This document shows, in pieces, positions 1 to 9,329 of a stretch of DNA of 64,000 nucleotides. The position numbers were made by a program, and so were the translations under genes. The stretch is taken from assembly GCF_022458895.1 (NCBI RefSeq), contig NZ_JAINFL010000014.1, positions 1 to 64,000 on the forward strand. Direction: 5' to 3'. The notes under the pieces were generated by a model that was not told the origin of the DNA, made no database searches, and saw only the letters and a program-made list of their open reading frames with translations. The DNA is from Roseihalotalea indica (lineage in GTDB: Bacteria; Bacteroidota; Bacteroidia; Cytophagales; Cyclobacteriaceae). Numbering within the stretch: the first letter of the stretch is position 1; every line of letters starts with the position of its first letter.

Positions 1-463
1 TTACTGTCCGAGTTGTAACTGCTAAAGCTGTGAATAAAATTATCTAGTCTTTCGGGCTCGGTTACTTTTTTTCGCATTGCTTATGGAAGTTAGTATTTCT
101 ACTATAACTTTCTGCAACAGGTTATGTCACTGACTATAAGAAGAATAAAGTGTGTTTAACATGGGCTGTTGAGTAAGAACTCTTACCGTACTATTACTTC
201 TTAGTATGGTCTAATTTTACGATGGTATCTGCCTGTTACTAATCTTAACGCTCCGCATAAAGGGTAAACATGGTCTGGGAGAGTATAAAGTGCTCATTGC
301 CTTATAATAGTTCTACTCTATACTGAGGTATGGTTTATATACATCAGTTATTTTTCCTGACCTTGCTGAGTTATAGATATGGGTTCTTTCGTAATTAGAA
401 AGTTAAAATAGTAATAATGGGCTGACAAAAAGGGATTTGCCAAGGAGGATTTTATAAACACGA
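1..463. other. AT-rich intergenic stretch with no recognised gene
   Basis: Every frame is broken by frequent stop codons on both strands, so no open frame of useful length is seen. I see no tRNA-like cloverleaf and no long hairpin beyond a short GTAAGA/TCTTAC dyad near position 173. The stretch lies downstream of the rplU-rpmA operon, past its terminator. It may hold the end of a transcript or a non-coding RNA that I cannot identify. Confidence 0.4.
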
Positions 464-493
464 AAAGCCAGTCCTGGTTTCAGAACTGGCTTT
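464..493 (-). terminator. Terminator of the rplU-rpmA operon
   Basis: A 9-bp perfect stem, AAAGCCAGT paired with ACTGGCTTT, encloses a 12-base loop. Read on the minus strand the stem lies 24 bases past the rpmA stop codon. The A and T ends of the stem give a T-rich tail on either strand, so it could work in both directions. Confidence 0.7.
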
Positions 494-517
494 GGATATA
501 TTTTGGACTGTTATGTC

Positions 518-778
518 TTAGGCTTCGGCCGGAACGATATGAACGTACGAACGATCCTGACGACCTTTTTTGAACAATACGGTGCCGTCGGTTAAAGCAT
601 AAAGTGTATGATCTTTACCGATGCCTACATTATTGCCAGGGTGGTGCTTGGTACCGCGCTGACGCACGATAATATTGCCGGCGATAATATTTTCACCACC
701 AAATTTTTTCACGCCGAGTCGTTTACTTTCCGAATCCCGACCGTTTTTAGAACTACCGGCTCCTTTCTTATGTGCCAT
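518..778 (-). CDS. rpmA: 50S ribosomal protein L27
   Basis: L27 is a large-subunit ribosomal protein whose N-terminus reaches the peptidyl-transferase centre. The 86 residues match the family length. The protein starts [16 protein letters not shown], the conserved flexible tail, and continues with the [10 protein letters not shown] block and the [10 protein letters not shown] core. The tail begins directly at Met-Ala and lacks the cleaved N-terminal extension of Firmicutes L27. It follows rplU by 19 bases on the same strand, the usual L21-L27 order, and the two are probably co-transcribed from the promoter before rplU and ended by the hairpin downstream. Confidence 0.98.
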   Translation of the reverse strand: MAHKKGAGSSKNGRDSESKRLGVKKFGGENIIAGNIIVRQRGTKHHPGNNVGIGKDHTLYALTDGTVLFKKGRQDRSYVHIVPAEA

Positions 779-797
779 GGTGTTATTATTTTAAGAT

Positions 798-1397
798 TTA
801 ACCTTTCTTTTCTGCTATCAATTCTTTAGCCTGAGGAATCCAGTCATCCTGAACCATCTCAGCAGTGATTCCGTCAACGTCTTCTCCCAGTTTTTCAATT
901 TCCTCAGAAGAGAGATCTACCAACTGCTGGTAGGTATGAATCCCGTGCTCATTCAGGGCTTCTTCAAACTTTGGTCCAACCCCGTTAATTTTCTTCAGGT
1001 CGTCCTGAGTAGCAGCAGTCTCTGCTTTGGGAGCCTCCTCTTTCTTAGGAGCTTCCTTTTCTTTTTTAGGAGCAGCTTTCTGACCTTTTAATAAAATGTC
1101 TTCGATCAGGATTTTAGAATACCCCTGGCGATGGCCCTGAGTTTTCTTGTATCCTTTACGTCGTTTTTTCTTAAACACAATGACTTTGTCACCGCGTCCG
1201 TGTTCTAAAATTTTCCCGGCAATGCGGGCTCCTGAGATGAGGGGGGTGCCTATTTCCACACCGTTATCATCTTCAACGAGTAGCACACGATCAAATTCGA
1301 CGGAAGCGCCTGCATCGCCAGCCACGCTAGGGGCGTAGACGAATCGGTCTTTTTCTACTTTAAACTGCTTTCCGGCTATGTCAACAATTGCGTACAT
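798..1397 (-). CDS. rplU: 50S ribosomal protein L21 with helix-hairpin-helix extension
   Basis: L21 binds 23S rRNA in the large subunit. Residues 1-103 form the complete L21 domain, beginning MYAIVDIAGKQFKVE, with the basic FKKKRRKGYKKTQGHRQ segment near residues 75-92. Ordinary L21 stops there, but this protein has 199 residues. A charged Lys/Glu/Ala/Pro linker (about 104-130) leads to a second domain (about 132-199) containing INGVGPKFEEALNEHGI, typical of helix-hairpin-helix domains that bind nucleic acid. Extended L21 proteins are known in Bacteroidota. The function of the extension is not shown by the sequence; an extra RNA contact is plausible. It is the first gene of the rplU-rpmA operon. 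Confidence 0.96.
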   Translation of the reverse strand: MYAIVDIAGKQFKVEKDRFVYAPSVAGDAGASVEFDRVLLVEDDNGVEIGTPLISGARIAGKILEHGRGDKVIVFKKKRRKGYKKTQGHRQGYSKILIEDILLKGQKAAPKKEKEAPKKEEAPKAETAATQDDLKKINGVGPKFEEALNEHGIHTYQQLVDLSSEEIEKLGEDVDGITAEMVQDDWIPQAKELIAEKKG

Positions 1398-1445
1398 GGT
1401 ACTTGATTAATAATGATTTCTTTATCGTCCACTAGAAACGAGGCG

Positions 1446-1478
1446 CAAATATACAGTTTTCCTGTATTTTTGACAACC
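1446..1478 (-). promoter_or_regulatory. Bacteroidota-type promoter of rplU-rpmA
   Basis: On the minus strand a TTG (1476-1474) is followed after 20 bases by TATATTTG (1453-1446). This matches the phylum consensus TTTG, 19-20 bases, TAnnTTTG read by the housekeeping sigma factor. Transcription would start around 1440, giving a leader of about 40 bases before the rplU ATG. Confidence 0.7.
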
Positions 1479-1924
1479 CTTCGTACAACCCAAATTATTT
1501 TAAAAAAGTTGCCTCTTTTTTATCAAAGATTACTATGGATTTTTTTGTTTACTTATTTTGGGTAAACCCTGGTTTTTCATGTTCCGTTCTAATATTACGT
1601 AAATGTTACGAAATTTTCCGAGAAGGCATTAAATGGATAACCTGCTACTAGTCAGTCTTTTGTAGTAATCACCTTCAAGAATTAGTTAAGTGTGCAACTT
1701 TAAATGGTCCGGCGATTTGCTTAAAAAACCTTTTTCTTTCTCACCTAAATCAACATATTTGTATAGAACCATACATACAGAAGACGCTCAACTTTCGGTT
1801 ACGTTTACCAAAATTTCTTTACACGCTTTTTTTGAATAACCTGGAAAGTTTTAGTGGTTTTTCGAACATTTTATCAAAATCTAACTTTACTTATTTAAAG
1901 TATAAAATTTAACAGACAGACGTT
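1479..1924. other. Divergent intergenic region between rplU and nrdB
   Basis: About 450 AT-rich bases separate the rplU promoter from the nrdB start. No open frame of interest is seen on either strand. The nrdB promoter must lie here, but I found no clean pair of minus 33 and minus 7 elements. The best minus 7 candidate is CATATTTG near 1757, which has one mismatch. No NrdR-type palindromes were recognised. Confidence 0.4.
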
Positions 1925-2920
1925 ATGAGTGAAAAAAACTTAGATGTCCACGAGCCTATTTTACAGGAAAATCCTAATCGTTTTGTGTTATTTCCCATAG
2001 AGCACGATGATATCTGGCAATGGTACAAAATATCGCAAGCTAGTTTCTGGACTGCTGAAGAGATTGACCTGAGTCAGGATCAGAAAGATTGGGATAGCCT
2101 TAACGATGGCGAGCGGCATTTCATTTCGCATGTACTGGCCTTCTTTGCTGCTAGTGATGGTATTGTGAACGAGAATTTGGCAGAAAACTTTGTGAATGAG
2201 GTGCAGTATACTGAAGCTAAGTTTTTCTACGGCTTTCAGATCGCCATGGAGAACATCCATTCCGAAACCTACTCTTTATTAATAGATACCTACGTTAAAG
2301 ATGCCCAGGAAAAAGACAAGCTGTTTCGGGCTATTGAAACCATGGACTGCGTGAAGAAGAAGGCCGACTGGGCGCTGCGCTGGATTGATGAAGGAAGCTT
2401 TGCTGAACGACTCATTGCTTTTGCGGCGGTAGAAGGTATTTTCTTCTCTGGCTCGTTCTGCTCCATCTTCTGGCTGAAGAAACGTGGCCTGATGCCCGGC
2501 CTGAGTTTTTCTAATGAACTAATCTCTCGCGATGAGGGCATGCACTGCGATTTTGCCTGTCATCTATACAATGACCATCTCAATAACAAACTGTCGGAAG
2601 AAACTGTCCGGGAGATCATCACCAATGCAGTGGAGATTGAAAAAGAGTTTGTGACCGATGCATTGCCGGTGAGCCTGATTGGCATGAACGCCGAACTGAT
2701 GCGGCAGTATATTGAGTTTGTAGCCGACCGCCTGCTGCTTGAACTAAACTGTGAAAAAGTATATAAGGCAAAAAATCCGTTTGATTTTATGGAAATGATC
2801 TCGCTGCAAGGGAAAACCAACTTCTTTGAGAAGCGGGTAGGAGAGTACCAGAAAGCAGGAGTGAAAAATAGCTCTCAAGACCAAGACCGTCCTAAATTTT
2901 CTCTTAACGAAGACTTTTAA
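1925..2920 (+). CDS. nrdB: Ribonucleotide reductase class Ia, beta subunit
   Basis: NrdB carries the di-iron centre and tyrosyl radical that start reduction of ribonucleoside diphosphates to deoxy forms. The expected ligands are visible: Asp78, Glu109 and His112 in ENIHSETY, Glu170, and Glu204 and His207 in SRDEGMH. The radical tyrosine is Tyr116, so this is the tyrosine-radical type rather than a Mn/Fe or Phe variant. The 331 residues are normal for eukaryote-like class Ia R2, and the acidic C-terminus KFSLNEDF is the tail that docks to the alpha subunit. nrdA follows after 28 bases and the two form an operon. Confidence 0.97.
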   Translation: MSEKNLDVHEPILQENPNRFVLFPIEHDDIWQWYKISQASFWTAEEIDLSQDQKDWDSLNDGERHFISHVLAFFAASDGIVNENLAENFVNEVQYTEAKFFYGFQIAMENIHSETYSLLIDTYVKDAQEKDKLFRAIETMDCVKKKADWALRWIDEGSFAERLIAFAAVEGIFFSGSFCSIFWLKKRGLMPGLSFSNELISRDEGMHCDFACHLYNDHLNNKLSEETVREIITNAVEIEKEFVTDALPVSLIGMNAELMRQYIEFVADRLLLELNCEKVYKAKNPFDFMEMISLQGKTNFFEKRVGEYQKAGVKNSSQDQDRPKFSLNEDF

Positions 2921-2948
2921 TATCTACTAAACTAATTTTCCTTAGGCT

Positions 2949-5399
2949 ATGCTAGTAATCAAACGAGATGGAAGGCGAGAGTCGGTAAAATTCGACAAGA
3001 TCACCGCCCGTATTGAAAAGCTCTGCTACAAACTGGACACCAACTATGTGAGTGCCGTTGAAGTGGCCAAGAAGGTCATCACCGGCATTTATGATGGGGT
3101 CACCACCGTAGAACTGGATAACCTGGCTGCAGAAACAGCGGCTACGCTCACCGTAAAGCACCCGGATTACGCAGTGCTGGCCGCCCGGATCGCGATTTCT
3201 AACCTGCATAAGGTAACCAGTAAGTCGTTCTCCAATACCATGAAGCGGCTCTACTCGTATGTAGACCCCAAAAATGGCGAACACGCTCCATTAATTTCTA
3301 AAGAGACATACTCCGTAATCAAGAAGCATGCGGCTTTGCTTGATTCTACCATTATATACAGCCGCGATTATACGTACGATTATTTCGGGTTTAAAACCCT
3401 GGAGCGTTCGTATCTGATCAAGCTGGATGGTAAAGTGGTAGAGCGCCCGCAACATATGCTGATGCGGGTAGCGGTAGGTATTCACGGTGAAGATATTGAA
3501 GCGGCCATTGAAACCTATAACCTGCTTTCGGAGAAGTGGTTTACGCATGCCACTCCTACGTTATTCAACGCGGGTACTCCTAAGCCTCAGTTATCAAGCT
3601 GCTTCTTGCTCACTATTCAGGATGACTCTATCGATGGAATTTACGATACACTGAAGCAATGCGCTCAGATTTCGCAGTCGGCCGGTGGAATTGGCCTGAG
3701 CATCCACCACGTGCGGGCTACCGGGTCGTACATTCGTGGTACTAATGGCACCTCCAATGGTATTGTGCCCATGCTGCGTAACTTTGATATGACGGCTCGC
3801 TATGTGGATCAGGGTGGTGGTAAGCGGAAAGGAAGTTTCGCTATTTACCTGGAACCCTGGCACGCGGATATCTTTGACTTCTTACAGCTAAAGCGTAATC
3901 ACGGAAAAGAAGAGCTGCGAGCTCGGGATCTGTTCTACGCACTGTGGATACCTGACCTGTTTATGAAGCGGGTAGAGAACAATGAAGAATGGTCACTGTT
4001 CTGCCCTAACGAGTGCCCCGGGCTGTACGATAAGTATGGTGAGGAGTTTGAAAAGATGTACGAAAAGTACGAACGTGAAGGCAAGGCTCGCCGAACCTTA
4101 CGGGCACAAGACCTGTGGTTTGAAATTCTGGAAGCTCAGGTAGAAACAGGTACTCCGTACATGCTCTTCAAAGATGCCGCGAATAAGAAATCTAACCAGA
4201 AGAATCTGGGAACCATCCGCTCTAGTAACCTGTGTACTGAGATTATGGAGTACACTTCTAAAGATGAAGTAGCGGTATGTAACCTGGCTTCTATTGCCCT
4301 GCCGAAGTTTATCCGTAAGGATGAAAACGGTAATAATTACTTCGATCACCATAAGCTGTACGAAATTACCAAGGTAGTGACTCGTAACCTGAACAAGGTA
4401 ATTGACGTCAACTACTACCCGGTGAAGGAAGCCGAAAATTCCAACATGCGGCATCGCCCGATTGGTATTGGAATACAGGGGCTGGCTGATGCATTTATTA
4501 TGCTGAAGATGCCGTTTGAGTCGGACGAAGCGCAGGGACTGAACCGCGATATTTTTGAGACCATCTACTACGCTGCCATGGAAACTTCTATGGAGCTGGC
4601 TCAGGTGGAAGGAGCGTACGAAACCTTCAAAGGGTCGCCGGTGTCTAAAGGCATCTTCCAGTTTGATATGTGGGGTGTAACTCCAAGCAGCGGTCGCTGG
4701 GACTGGAACGCGCTGAAAAAAGAAGTGAAGAAAAACGGAGTGCGTAACTCCTTACTATTGGCTCCGATGCCAACCGCTTCTACCTCGCAGATTCTGGGTA
4801 ACAACGAGTGTTTTGAGCCTTATACCTCTAACATCTACACCCGTCGCGTATTGTCCGGCGAGTTTGTAGTAGTGAACAAACACCTGCTGCGCGACCTGGT
4901 AGACCTGGGCTTGTGGAACGAAGGCATGAAGAACCGCCTGATTGCCGAAAACGGCTCGGTGCAGAATATCAACGATATACCTCAGCACCTGAAAGACCTG
5001 TACAAGACGACCTGGGAGATCTCGCAGAAAACCATTCTGGATATGGCCGCCGACCGCGGAGCGTTTATCTGCCAGAGTCAGAGCTTGAACATTCATATGC
5101 AGGACCCTAACTTTGGTAAGCTGACGTCTATGCACTTCTACGCTTGGCAAAAAGGTTTGAAAACCGGTATGTATTACCTGCGTACCAAAGCTGCTACCGA
5201 TGCCATCAAGTTTACGGTAGACAAAGCCGCGCTGAACCAGTCTACGGAAGAACCCGTGACGGCTACCCCAGTGGGAGTATCAGCCCCGGGAGGGGGAGGC
5301 TCACAAGGCAATGCCTCAGCCGGCCCCAAAGCCCAAAACCAGTCAGACATGCAATGTTCCCTGGATGACCCCGACGGCTGCGAAGCCTGCGGAAGCTAA
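2949..5399 (+). CDS. nrdA: Ribonucleotide reductase class Ia, alpha subunit
   Basis: NrdA is the catalytic subunit that reduces ribonucleoside diphosphates. The N-terminal 90 residues form an ATP-cone, beginning [17 protein letters not shown], which gives allosteric dATP control. The active-site cysteine lies in PQLSSCFLL (about residue 217), and the NLCTE motif with its Cys and Glu is near residue 428. The segment [20 protein letters not shown] is the usual substrate loop. The tail ends in the CxxC pair of GCEACGS, re-reduced by thioredoxin or glutaredoxin, after a Gly/Ser/Gln-rich flexible linker. The 816-residue length is typical for eukaryote-like Bacteroidota enzymes. It is the second gene of the nrdBA operon and is followed by a strong terminator. 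Confidence 0.97.
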   Translation: MLVIKRDGRRESVKFDKITARIEKLCYKLDTNYVSAVEVAKKVITGIYDGVTTVELDNLAAETAATLTVKHPDYAVLAARIAISNLHKVTSKSFSNTMKRLYSYVDPKNGEHAPLISKETYSVIKKHAALLDSTIIYSRDYTYDYFGFKTLERSYLIKLDGKVVERPQHMLMRVAVGIHGEDIEAAIETYNLLSEKWFTHATPTLFNAGTPKPQLSSCFLLTIQDDSIDGIYDTLKQCAQISQSAGGIGLSIHHVRATGSYIRGTNGTSNGIVPMLRNFDMTARYVDQGGGKRKGSFAIYLEPWHADIFDFLQLKRNHGKEELRARDLFYALWIPDLFMKRVENNEEWSLFCPNECPGLYDKYGEEFEKMYEKYEREGKARRTLRAQDLWFEILEAQVETGTPYMLFKDAANKKSNQKNLGTIRSSNLCTEIMEYTSKDEVAVCNLASIALPKFIRKDENGNNYFDHHKLYEITKVVTRNLNKVIDVNYYPVKEAENSNMRHRPIGIGIQGLADAFIMLKMPFESDEAQGLNRDIFETIYYAAMETSMELAQVEGAYETFKGSPVSKGIFQFDMWGVTPSSGRWDWNALKKEVKKNGVRNSLLLAPMPTASTSQILGNNECFEPYTSNIYTRRVLSGEFVVVNKHLLRDLVDLGLWNEGMKNRLIAENGSVQNINDIPQHLKDLYKTTWEISQKTILDMAADRGAFICQSQSLNIHMQDPNFGKLTSMHFYAWQKGLKTGMYYLRTKAATDAIKFTVDKAALNQSTEEPVTATPVGVSAPGGGGSQGNASAGPKAQNQSDMQCSLDDPDGCEACGS

Positions 5400-5410
5400 A
5401 TAGAAACAAG

Positions 5411-5440
5411 AAAGCGTCGGCATTAATTTGTCGACGCTTT
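5411..5440 (+). terminator. Rho-independent terminator after nrdA
   Basis: AAAGCGTCG and CGACGCTTT form a 9-bp perfect stem around a 12-base loop, 11 bases past the nrdA stop and followed by more T residues. Confidence 0.85.
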
Positions 5441-5450
5441 TTATCGTAGT

Positions 5451-5523
5451 AAATATTCTTATAAAAAGAATATTTTGTGTCTGATTGAAGAATGCTAAGT
5501 GGTTCAAATGTCAAATTTGACAT
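5451..5523. promoter_or_regulatory. Hairpin and 16-bp palindrome before the channel-like gene
   Basis: Two dyads lie between the nrdA terminator and the next gene. The first pairs AAATATTCTT (5451-5460) with AAGAATATTT (5466-5475), a perfect 10-bp stem with a 5-base loop. The second is the perfect palindrome ATGTCAAATTTGACAT (5508-5523), about 120 bases before the start codon at 5645. The palindrome has the size and symmetry of a binding site for a dimeric regulator; the hairpin could be a second terminator. No regulator gene adjoins it, so the assignment is open. Confidence 0.35.
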
Positions 5524-5644
5524 GATGAATTTACATCATTTGAGAAAGCAATCTGGTGAGTTTTCAATAAGAGCTACACCATTTTACAGTCGTTTATAAA
5601 AAACCAGCCTAGGATCAAAGTAAGTCATCACACATTGTATAGAT

Positions 5645-6916
5645 ATGAGTAGAAGTAAGAATAAGGCGAGCGCATCATTGGTTGCTCAAAGTCAAGAAAA
5701 CAGCAACATATTACTTAAGAATCGTAAAAAATATTCTGAAAAGAAAAAGATACTATTCTCAATTATATGGTTATATATTGTTACAAGAATACTTGTGACT
5801 GATATTGATGCATTAATTATCTATAATTTAGGGCTGTCAGATATTTCTTTGTATGCTATCCTAAGATTATTAGTAATTACCCTAGTTGTTGTTATAACAT
5901 GGATAAAGATTAGTAATATCAAATTCTGGCAAAATATGGCACTGCTTGCTGTATTTCCTTTATATCCTGGCTTTTATACTGTAGCCAAAAAAATATTTCA
6001 AGTACCAAAATACCTATACCAGAATAGAAAAACGACGCTTCTATTTTACAGTCTTGAAGTGATAGTCACTTTTTTCGTAAACTTTAAATCCAATGTTGCG
6101 AAAATTATCCTACTCTTGCTTGGAATGATAGGGCTGTTTTATTTTGACAATTACTGGCTGTTTATTCCAATATGCACATTTAGCATAATTCAATTATCAC
6201 ACTTATGGAAAAGGTTTAAGCAATCCTTTTCGCCAATTAAGTTTTTTGGATTGAAAATGGATTTCGAGAACGACCAACCAAAAGGCTTTTCTGCAGAAGA
6301 AGCACTTAAATCTATAAAAGAGGAGGCTAATGAAAAGTTGAACGAAGATGAAAAAGAAGCAAAAGAAATGGAGCACTTCTTGATGTTGAGCGTATTTTCT
6401 AACGCGTTGGGTGCGCGCATGAGATATATTTTAAATAACAAAACATATATGATTTCTCTGTTAGGTAAAGTGGTTTTTAGCTTTACTCTCTCAATTATAT
6501 GTTTTGGCGGAATCAACTATGCACTATATAGTATAGATCCTAGTTGGTTCCGAGTTGATTTCAATCCAAGTTATTTTGATTTTATCTATTACAGTTTCTT
6601 TACAATATTTTCTGAAGGGGTTGATATTGAGCCAGTTGTAACTCTAACTAAAATAGTTAGGATGGCAGGTGTAGGTGTCAGTTTTCTAATAAATTTTATT
6701 ATCCTAGTAGTTCTTTTTAACAATAACAATGAAAAATATCAGAAAAGTATTTCGCACATTATGCACTTCTCTCAAGGATACAACTCAGACTTGGATAATT
6801 ATTTTCAAGACAAGTATGGGTATAGTCCAAAAGAAAAATTGACAACTCTGGATTCTAAGAGCAAAATTAAAGATGCCATTACTTTTATAAACCACGTTTT
6901 AACACCCCCAAGATAG
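5645..6916 (+). CDS. Potassium-channel-like membrane protein with an altered filter
   Basis: This is a 423-residue integral membrane protein of unknown exact function. Hydrophobic segments are seen at about residues 36-50, 68-88, 98-112, 133-146, 153-180, 272-296 and 337-358. The last two flank a pore-loop-like segment, FDFIYYSFFTIFSEGVDIEP (311-330), laid out like the pore helix and filter of two-helix potassium channels. Where such channels have TVGYGD, this has IFSEGVD, so potassium selectivity is doubtful. A charged cytoplasmic-type stretch (about 186-262) precedes the pore. The gene is clearly more AT-rich than its neighbours, which suggests transfer. Alternative: an unrelated membrane protein with a chance match. 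Confidence 0.55.
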   Translation: MSRSKNKASASLVAQSQENSNILLKNRKKYSEKKKILFSIIWLYIVTRILVTDIDALIIYNLGLSDISLYAILRLLVITLVVVITWIKISNIKFWQNMALLAVFPLYPGFYTVAKKIFQVPKYLYQNRKTTLLFYSLEVIVTFFVNFKSNVAKIILLLLGMIGLFYFDNYWLFIPICTFSIIQLSHLWKRFKQSFSPIKFFGLKMDFENDQPKGFSAEEALKSIKEEANEKLNEDEKEAKEMEHFLMLSVFSNALGARMRYILNNKTYMISLLGKVVFSFTLSIICFGGINYALYSIDPSWFRVDFNPSYFDFIYYSFFTIFSEGVDIEPVVTLTKIVRMAGVGVSFLINFIILVVLFNNNNEKYQKSISHIMHFSQGYNSDLDNYFQDKYGYSPKEKLTTLDSKSKIKDAITFINHVLTPPR

Positions 6917-6997
6917 TGAATGCTGTAGATGATGTACGACATAAAGGCAAACATCCGCTCGCAATGACAGGTTAAACGACAAATTAACCATATCACT

Positions 6998-7273
6998 ATG
7001 GAGCATCGTGTGAAGATTACTTATTGTACCCAGTGCCGCTGGTTGCTGTGGGCGGCCTGGATGGCGCAGGAACTGCTATCTACCTTTGATACTGATTTGC
7101 AGGAGGTTGCTTTGGCGCCCGGTACCGGAGGCATCTTTGAAGTGCATCTGAATGGGGAGTTGCTGTTCTCTCGTAAGGAAGCGGGCCGTTTTCCCGAATC
7201 CAAAGAACTCAAACAACTGGTGCGCGACCGGATAGACCCCGAGCGAAACCTGGGACACAGCGATCGGTCGTGA
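6998..7273 (+). CDS. SelT/SelW/SelH-family (Rdx) thioredoxin-fold protein
   Basis: Members of this small family are redox proteins related to selenoprotein W. The N-terminal beta strand VKITYCTQCRW carries the CxxC pair (Cys10, Cys13), with cysteine where animal homologues have selenocysteine. It is followed by a helix (WAAWMAQELLSTF) and the family's GTGGIFEV and G(E)LLFSRKEAGRFPESKEL blocks. The 91 residues match the family. Partner proteins are unknown for bacterial members. It stands alone, 80 bases after the AT-rich membrane gene and about 107 bases before the next reading frame. Confidence 0.88.
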   Translation: MEHRVKITYCTQCRWLLWAAWMAQELLSTFDTDLQEVALAPGTGGIFEVHLNGELLFSRKEAGRFPESKELKQLVRDRIDPERNLGHSDRS

Positions 7274-7380
7274 TACACCAATATGCAGTGCAGCCTTTCT
7301 GAGTAGAAGGAAGTCTGATTTGAGTGGTTTTAGGCGGTTTTTAAACCTGTCCTGGAACAGTAGTTGCAAAGGTCAGGGGT

Positions 7381-7992
7381 ATGAACTATTTAGTCTCACT
7401 TTTTCCTCTGATACTGCTTTGTCTTCTTAGTACATCCAAGGCAATGAGCCAGTCGCAGTATTTGCCGGGCTGGGTTATCCTGGCGAGTGGTGATACTCTC
7501 ACGGGGATGGTAAAAGACAGAAAGCAAACATTCACCGGTCCGGAAATCTACCATAAGATTCGTTTTAAAGGAGATCAGAAAAAGAAGCGGAAGAAGTACC
7601 GGCCCGAAGAACTGGCTGGTTATCAGATCAATGAGGTTGCCTACGAAAGTGTCTGGCTGCGTCCGGCTTCATCGGGCATTCATCTGCTTAATCCCTACTA
7701 TGAGTCTTTTCCCAATGCGGGCGACTGTGTTTTCTTACGAGTTGTCAGCAAAGGCAAACTCAGCCACTACCAATGGGAATGGGCCGATCAGTCTCAGGTC
7801 GATAGCATGGATCTCTTTCGCCGCGCAGGCGAGCCTATTTTCATTCGGGCCACGCAAGGGATATTGGGTTTAAAAAGGAAGCAATTAACGAAGTTCTTTA
7901 CCGACTGTCCGTCACTACAAGAGAAAATACAGAAAAAAGAGCTCACCTATGCCTGGGAGGTGACTAAATACTACAATACTCATTGTCAGTAA
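7381..7992 (+). CDS. Secreted protein of unknown function
   Basis: A 203-residue protein with a signal peptide (about 1-23, hydrophobic LFPLILLCLLS then SKAMSQ). The mature part begins with GWVILASGDTLTGMVKDRK, a pattern I associate with Bacteroidota secreted proteins of unknown role in which a short beta-rich domain follows the signal sequence. A Lys-rich patch (KGDQKKKRKKYRPEEL, about 63-78) and a basic C-terminal region follow. No catalytic motif is visible. It sits between the SelW-like gene and the GH43-like gene without tight spacing to either, so it is probably transcribed on its own. Confidence 0.65.
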   Translation: MNYLVSLFPLILLCLLSTSKAMSQSQYLPGWVILASGDTLTGMVKDRKQTFTGPEIYHKIRFKGDQKKKRKKYRPEELAGYQINEVAYESVWLRPASSGIHLLNPYYESFPNAGDCVFLRVVSKGKLSHYQWEWADQSQVDSMDLFRRAGEPIFIRATQGILGLKRKQLTKFFTDCPSLQEKIQKKELTYAWEVTKYYNTHCQ

Positions 7993-8187
7993 CAACTCAA
8001 ATAATGGCTCCTAGTCTCATAAACTACAGCGGTCAGGCATACTAGCGCCTAAAGATAGAAAATAAACAGATCACTCTAATTTAGAGGAGGCTCATCGGTA
8101 AAGCGTGTTCTCTATCTTGCCAAAAATTCACTTTCAAAATATACTGACTATCCGTACTTTCAGGCCGCTATACCAATAACCAAGCGG

Positions 8188-9201
8188 ATGAAATATATCA
8201 GTTTACTTACAATACTTTTTTGGATGACCACTAGCACGCTATCTCTGGCGCAGGTGGTCAATGATGCCAACAATCTTTTCACTAACCCGCTACTGGAAAA
8301 AGGACAGGATCCCTGGGTGATGCAGGATGGTCAATATTATTACTATTGCTTTAGTGCAAAAGGCGCCATAGGTGTGCAGAAAGTAAAGCAACTCACCGAT
8401 ATACGCAGTGCTGATACCCTGGTTGTTTGGACGCCACCGGCCAACACCATGTATTCAAAAGAGCTTTGGGCCCCGGAACTGCACAAGATCAATAACCGCT
8501 GGTACGTCTATGTGGCGGCGGATGATGGGCAGAATAAAAACCATCGGATGCATGTGCTGGCATCAAAAGGGCTGACGATAGAGAGCGGGTTTGAGTATGC
8601 CGGACAACTGAAAGACCCGGATGATAAATGGGCTATTGATGGCACCGTACTGCAATATCAGGATAAAATGTACTTTGTGTGGTCGGGTTGGGGGGGAGAT
8701 GAGAACGTGGCTCAGAACTTATACATTGCCCCGATGGAATCGCCTACCAAAATTAGTGGGAAACGGGTGTTACTATCATCTCCCGAATACGAATGGGAGA
8801 AAAGAGGCTCCGGTGATGGTTTGCCTACTATTAACGAAGGTCCGCAGATACTTCAAAAAAACGGTCGGTACCATATCATTTATTCAGCCGCCGGGAGCTG
8901 GTCTAACGATTACTGCCTGGGTATGCTAAGCCTGACCGGCAACGATCCGCTGAACGCATCCTCGTGGAAGAAAGAAACCCAGCCAGTCTTTTCCGGCACC
9001 GAATGCGTAATCAGTCCCGGCCATTGCTCCTTCACCACCATTGGGCCGCAGGACTGGATCGTGTACCACGTGACCGGTTACCCGAACGGCGGCTGGGGAA
9101 GCCGATATGTAAAAATGCAGCCCTTTTACTGGGTAGAGAACCGACCGATTTTCGGGAAGCCTGCCGAAGATGGTGTGATCTTTCCGGTGAGGTATGAGTG
9201 A
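8188..9201 (+). CDS. Glycoside hydrolase family 43-like secreted enzyme
   Basis: GH43 enzymes are five-bladed beta-propellers that cleave xylosides, arabinosides or related sugars in plant and algal glycans. After a signal peptide (1-21, ending LSLAQ) the family's three acidic residues are in place: Asp41 in QDPWV (general base), Asp151 in AIDGTV (pKa modulator) and Glu217 in INEGPQ (general acid). The WAPEL motif near residue 94 is also characteristic. The 337-residue length is that of a single catalytic domain without a binding module. No SusC/SusD pair adjoins it, so the substrate cannot be inferred from context. Confidence 0.85.
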   Translation: MKYISLLTILFWMTTSTLSLAQVVNDANNLFTNPLLEKGQDPWVMQDGQYYYYCFSAKGAIGVQKVKQLTDIRSADTLVVWTPPANTMYSKELWAPELHKINNRWYVYVAADDGQNKNHRMHVLASKGLTIESGFEYAGQLKDPDDKWAIDGTVLQYQDKMYFVWSGWGGDENVAQNLYIAPMESPTKISGKRVLLSSPEYEWEKRGSGDGLPTINEGPQILQKNGRYHIIYSAAGSWSNDYCLGMLSLTGNDPLNASSWKKETQPVFSGTECVISPGHCSFTTIGPQDWIVYHVTGYPNGGWGSRYVKMQPFYWVENRPIFGKPAEDGVIFPVRYE

Positions 9202-9329
9202 GGGGATAAAGTTTGTTAAAGCAGCTAGAAAGCAAATAGGTTTGTGTTAGTAGATGCCAGAGGTTATTTTGCCTTTTCGTTTTTAAACGATAGTATTAGA
9301 TACTTATCTACAGTTAAACCACCTACCTT

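Noticed and set aside
1750..1765. Promoter of nrdB at CATATTTG
   Set aside because: One mismatch in the minus 7 and no matching TTG at the proper distance upstream.
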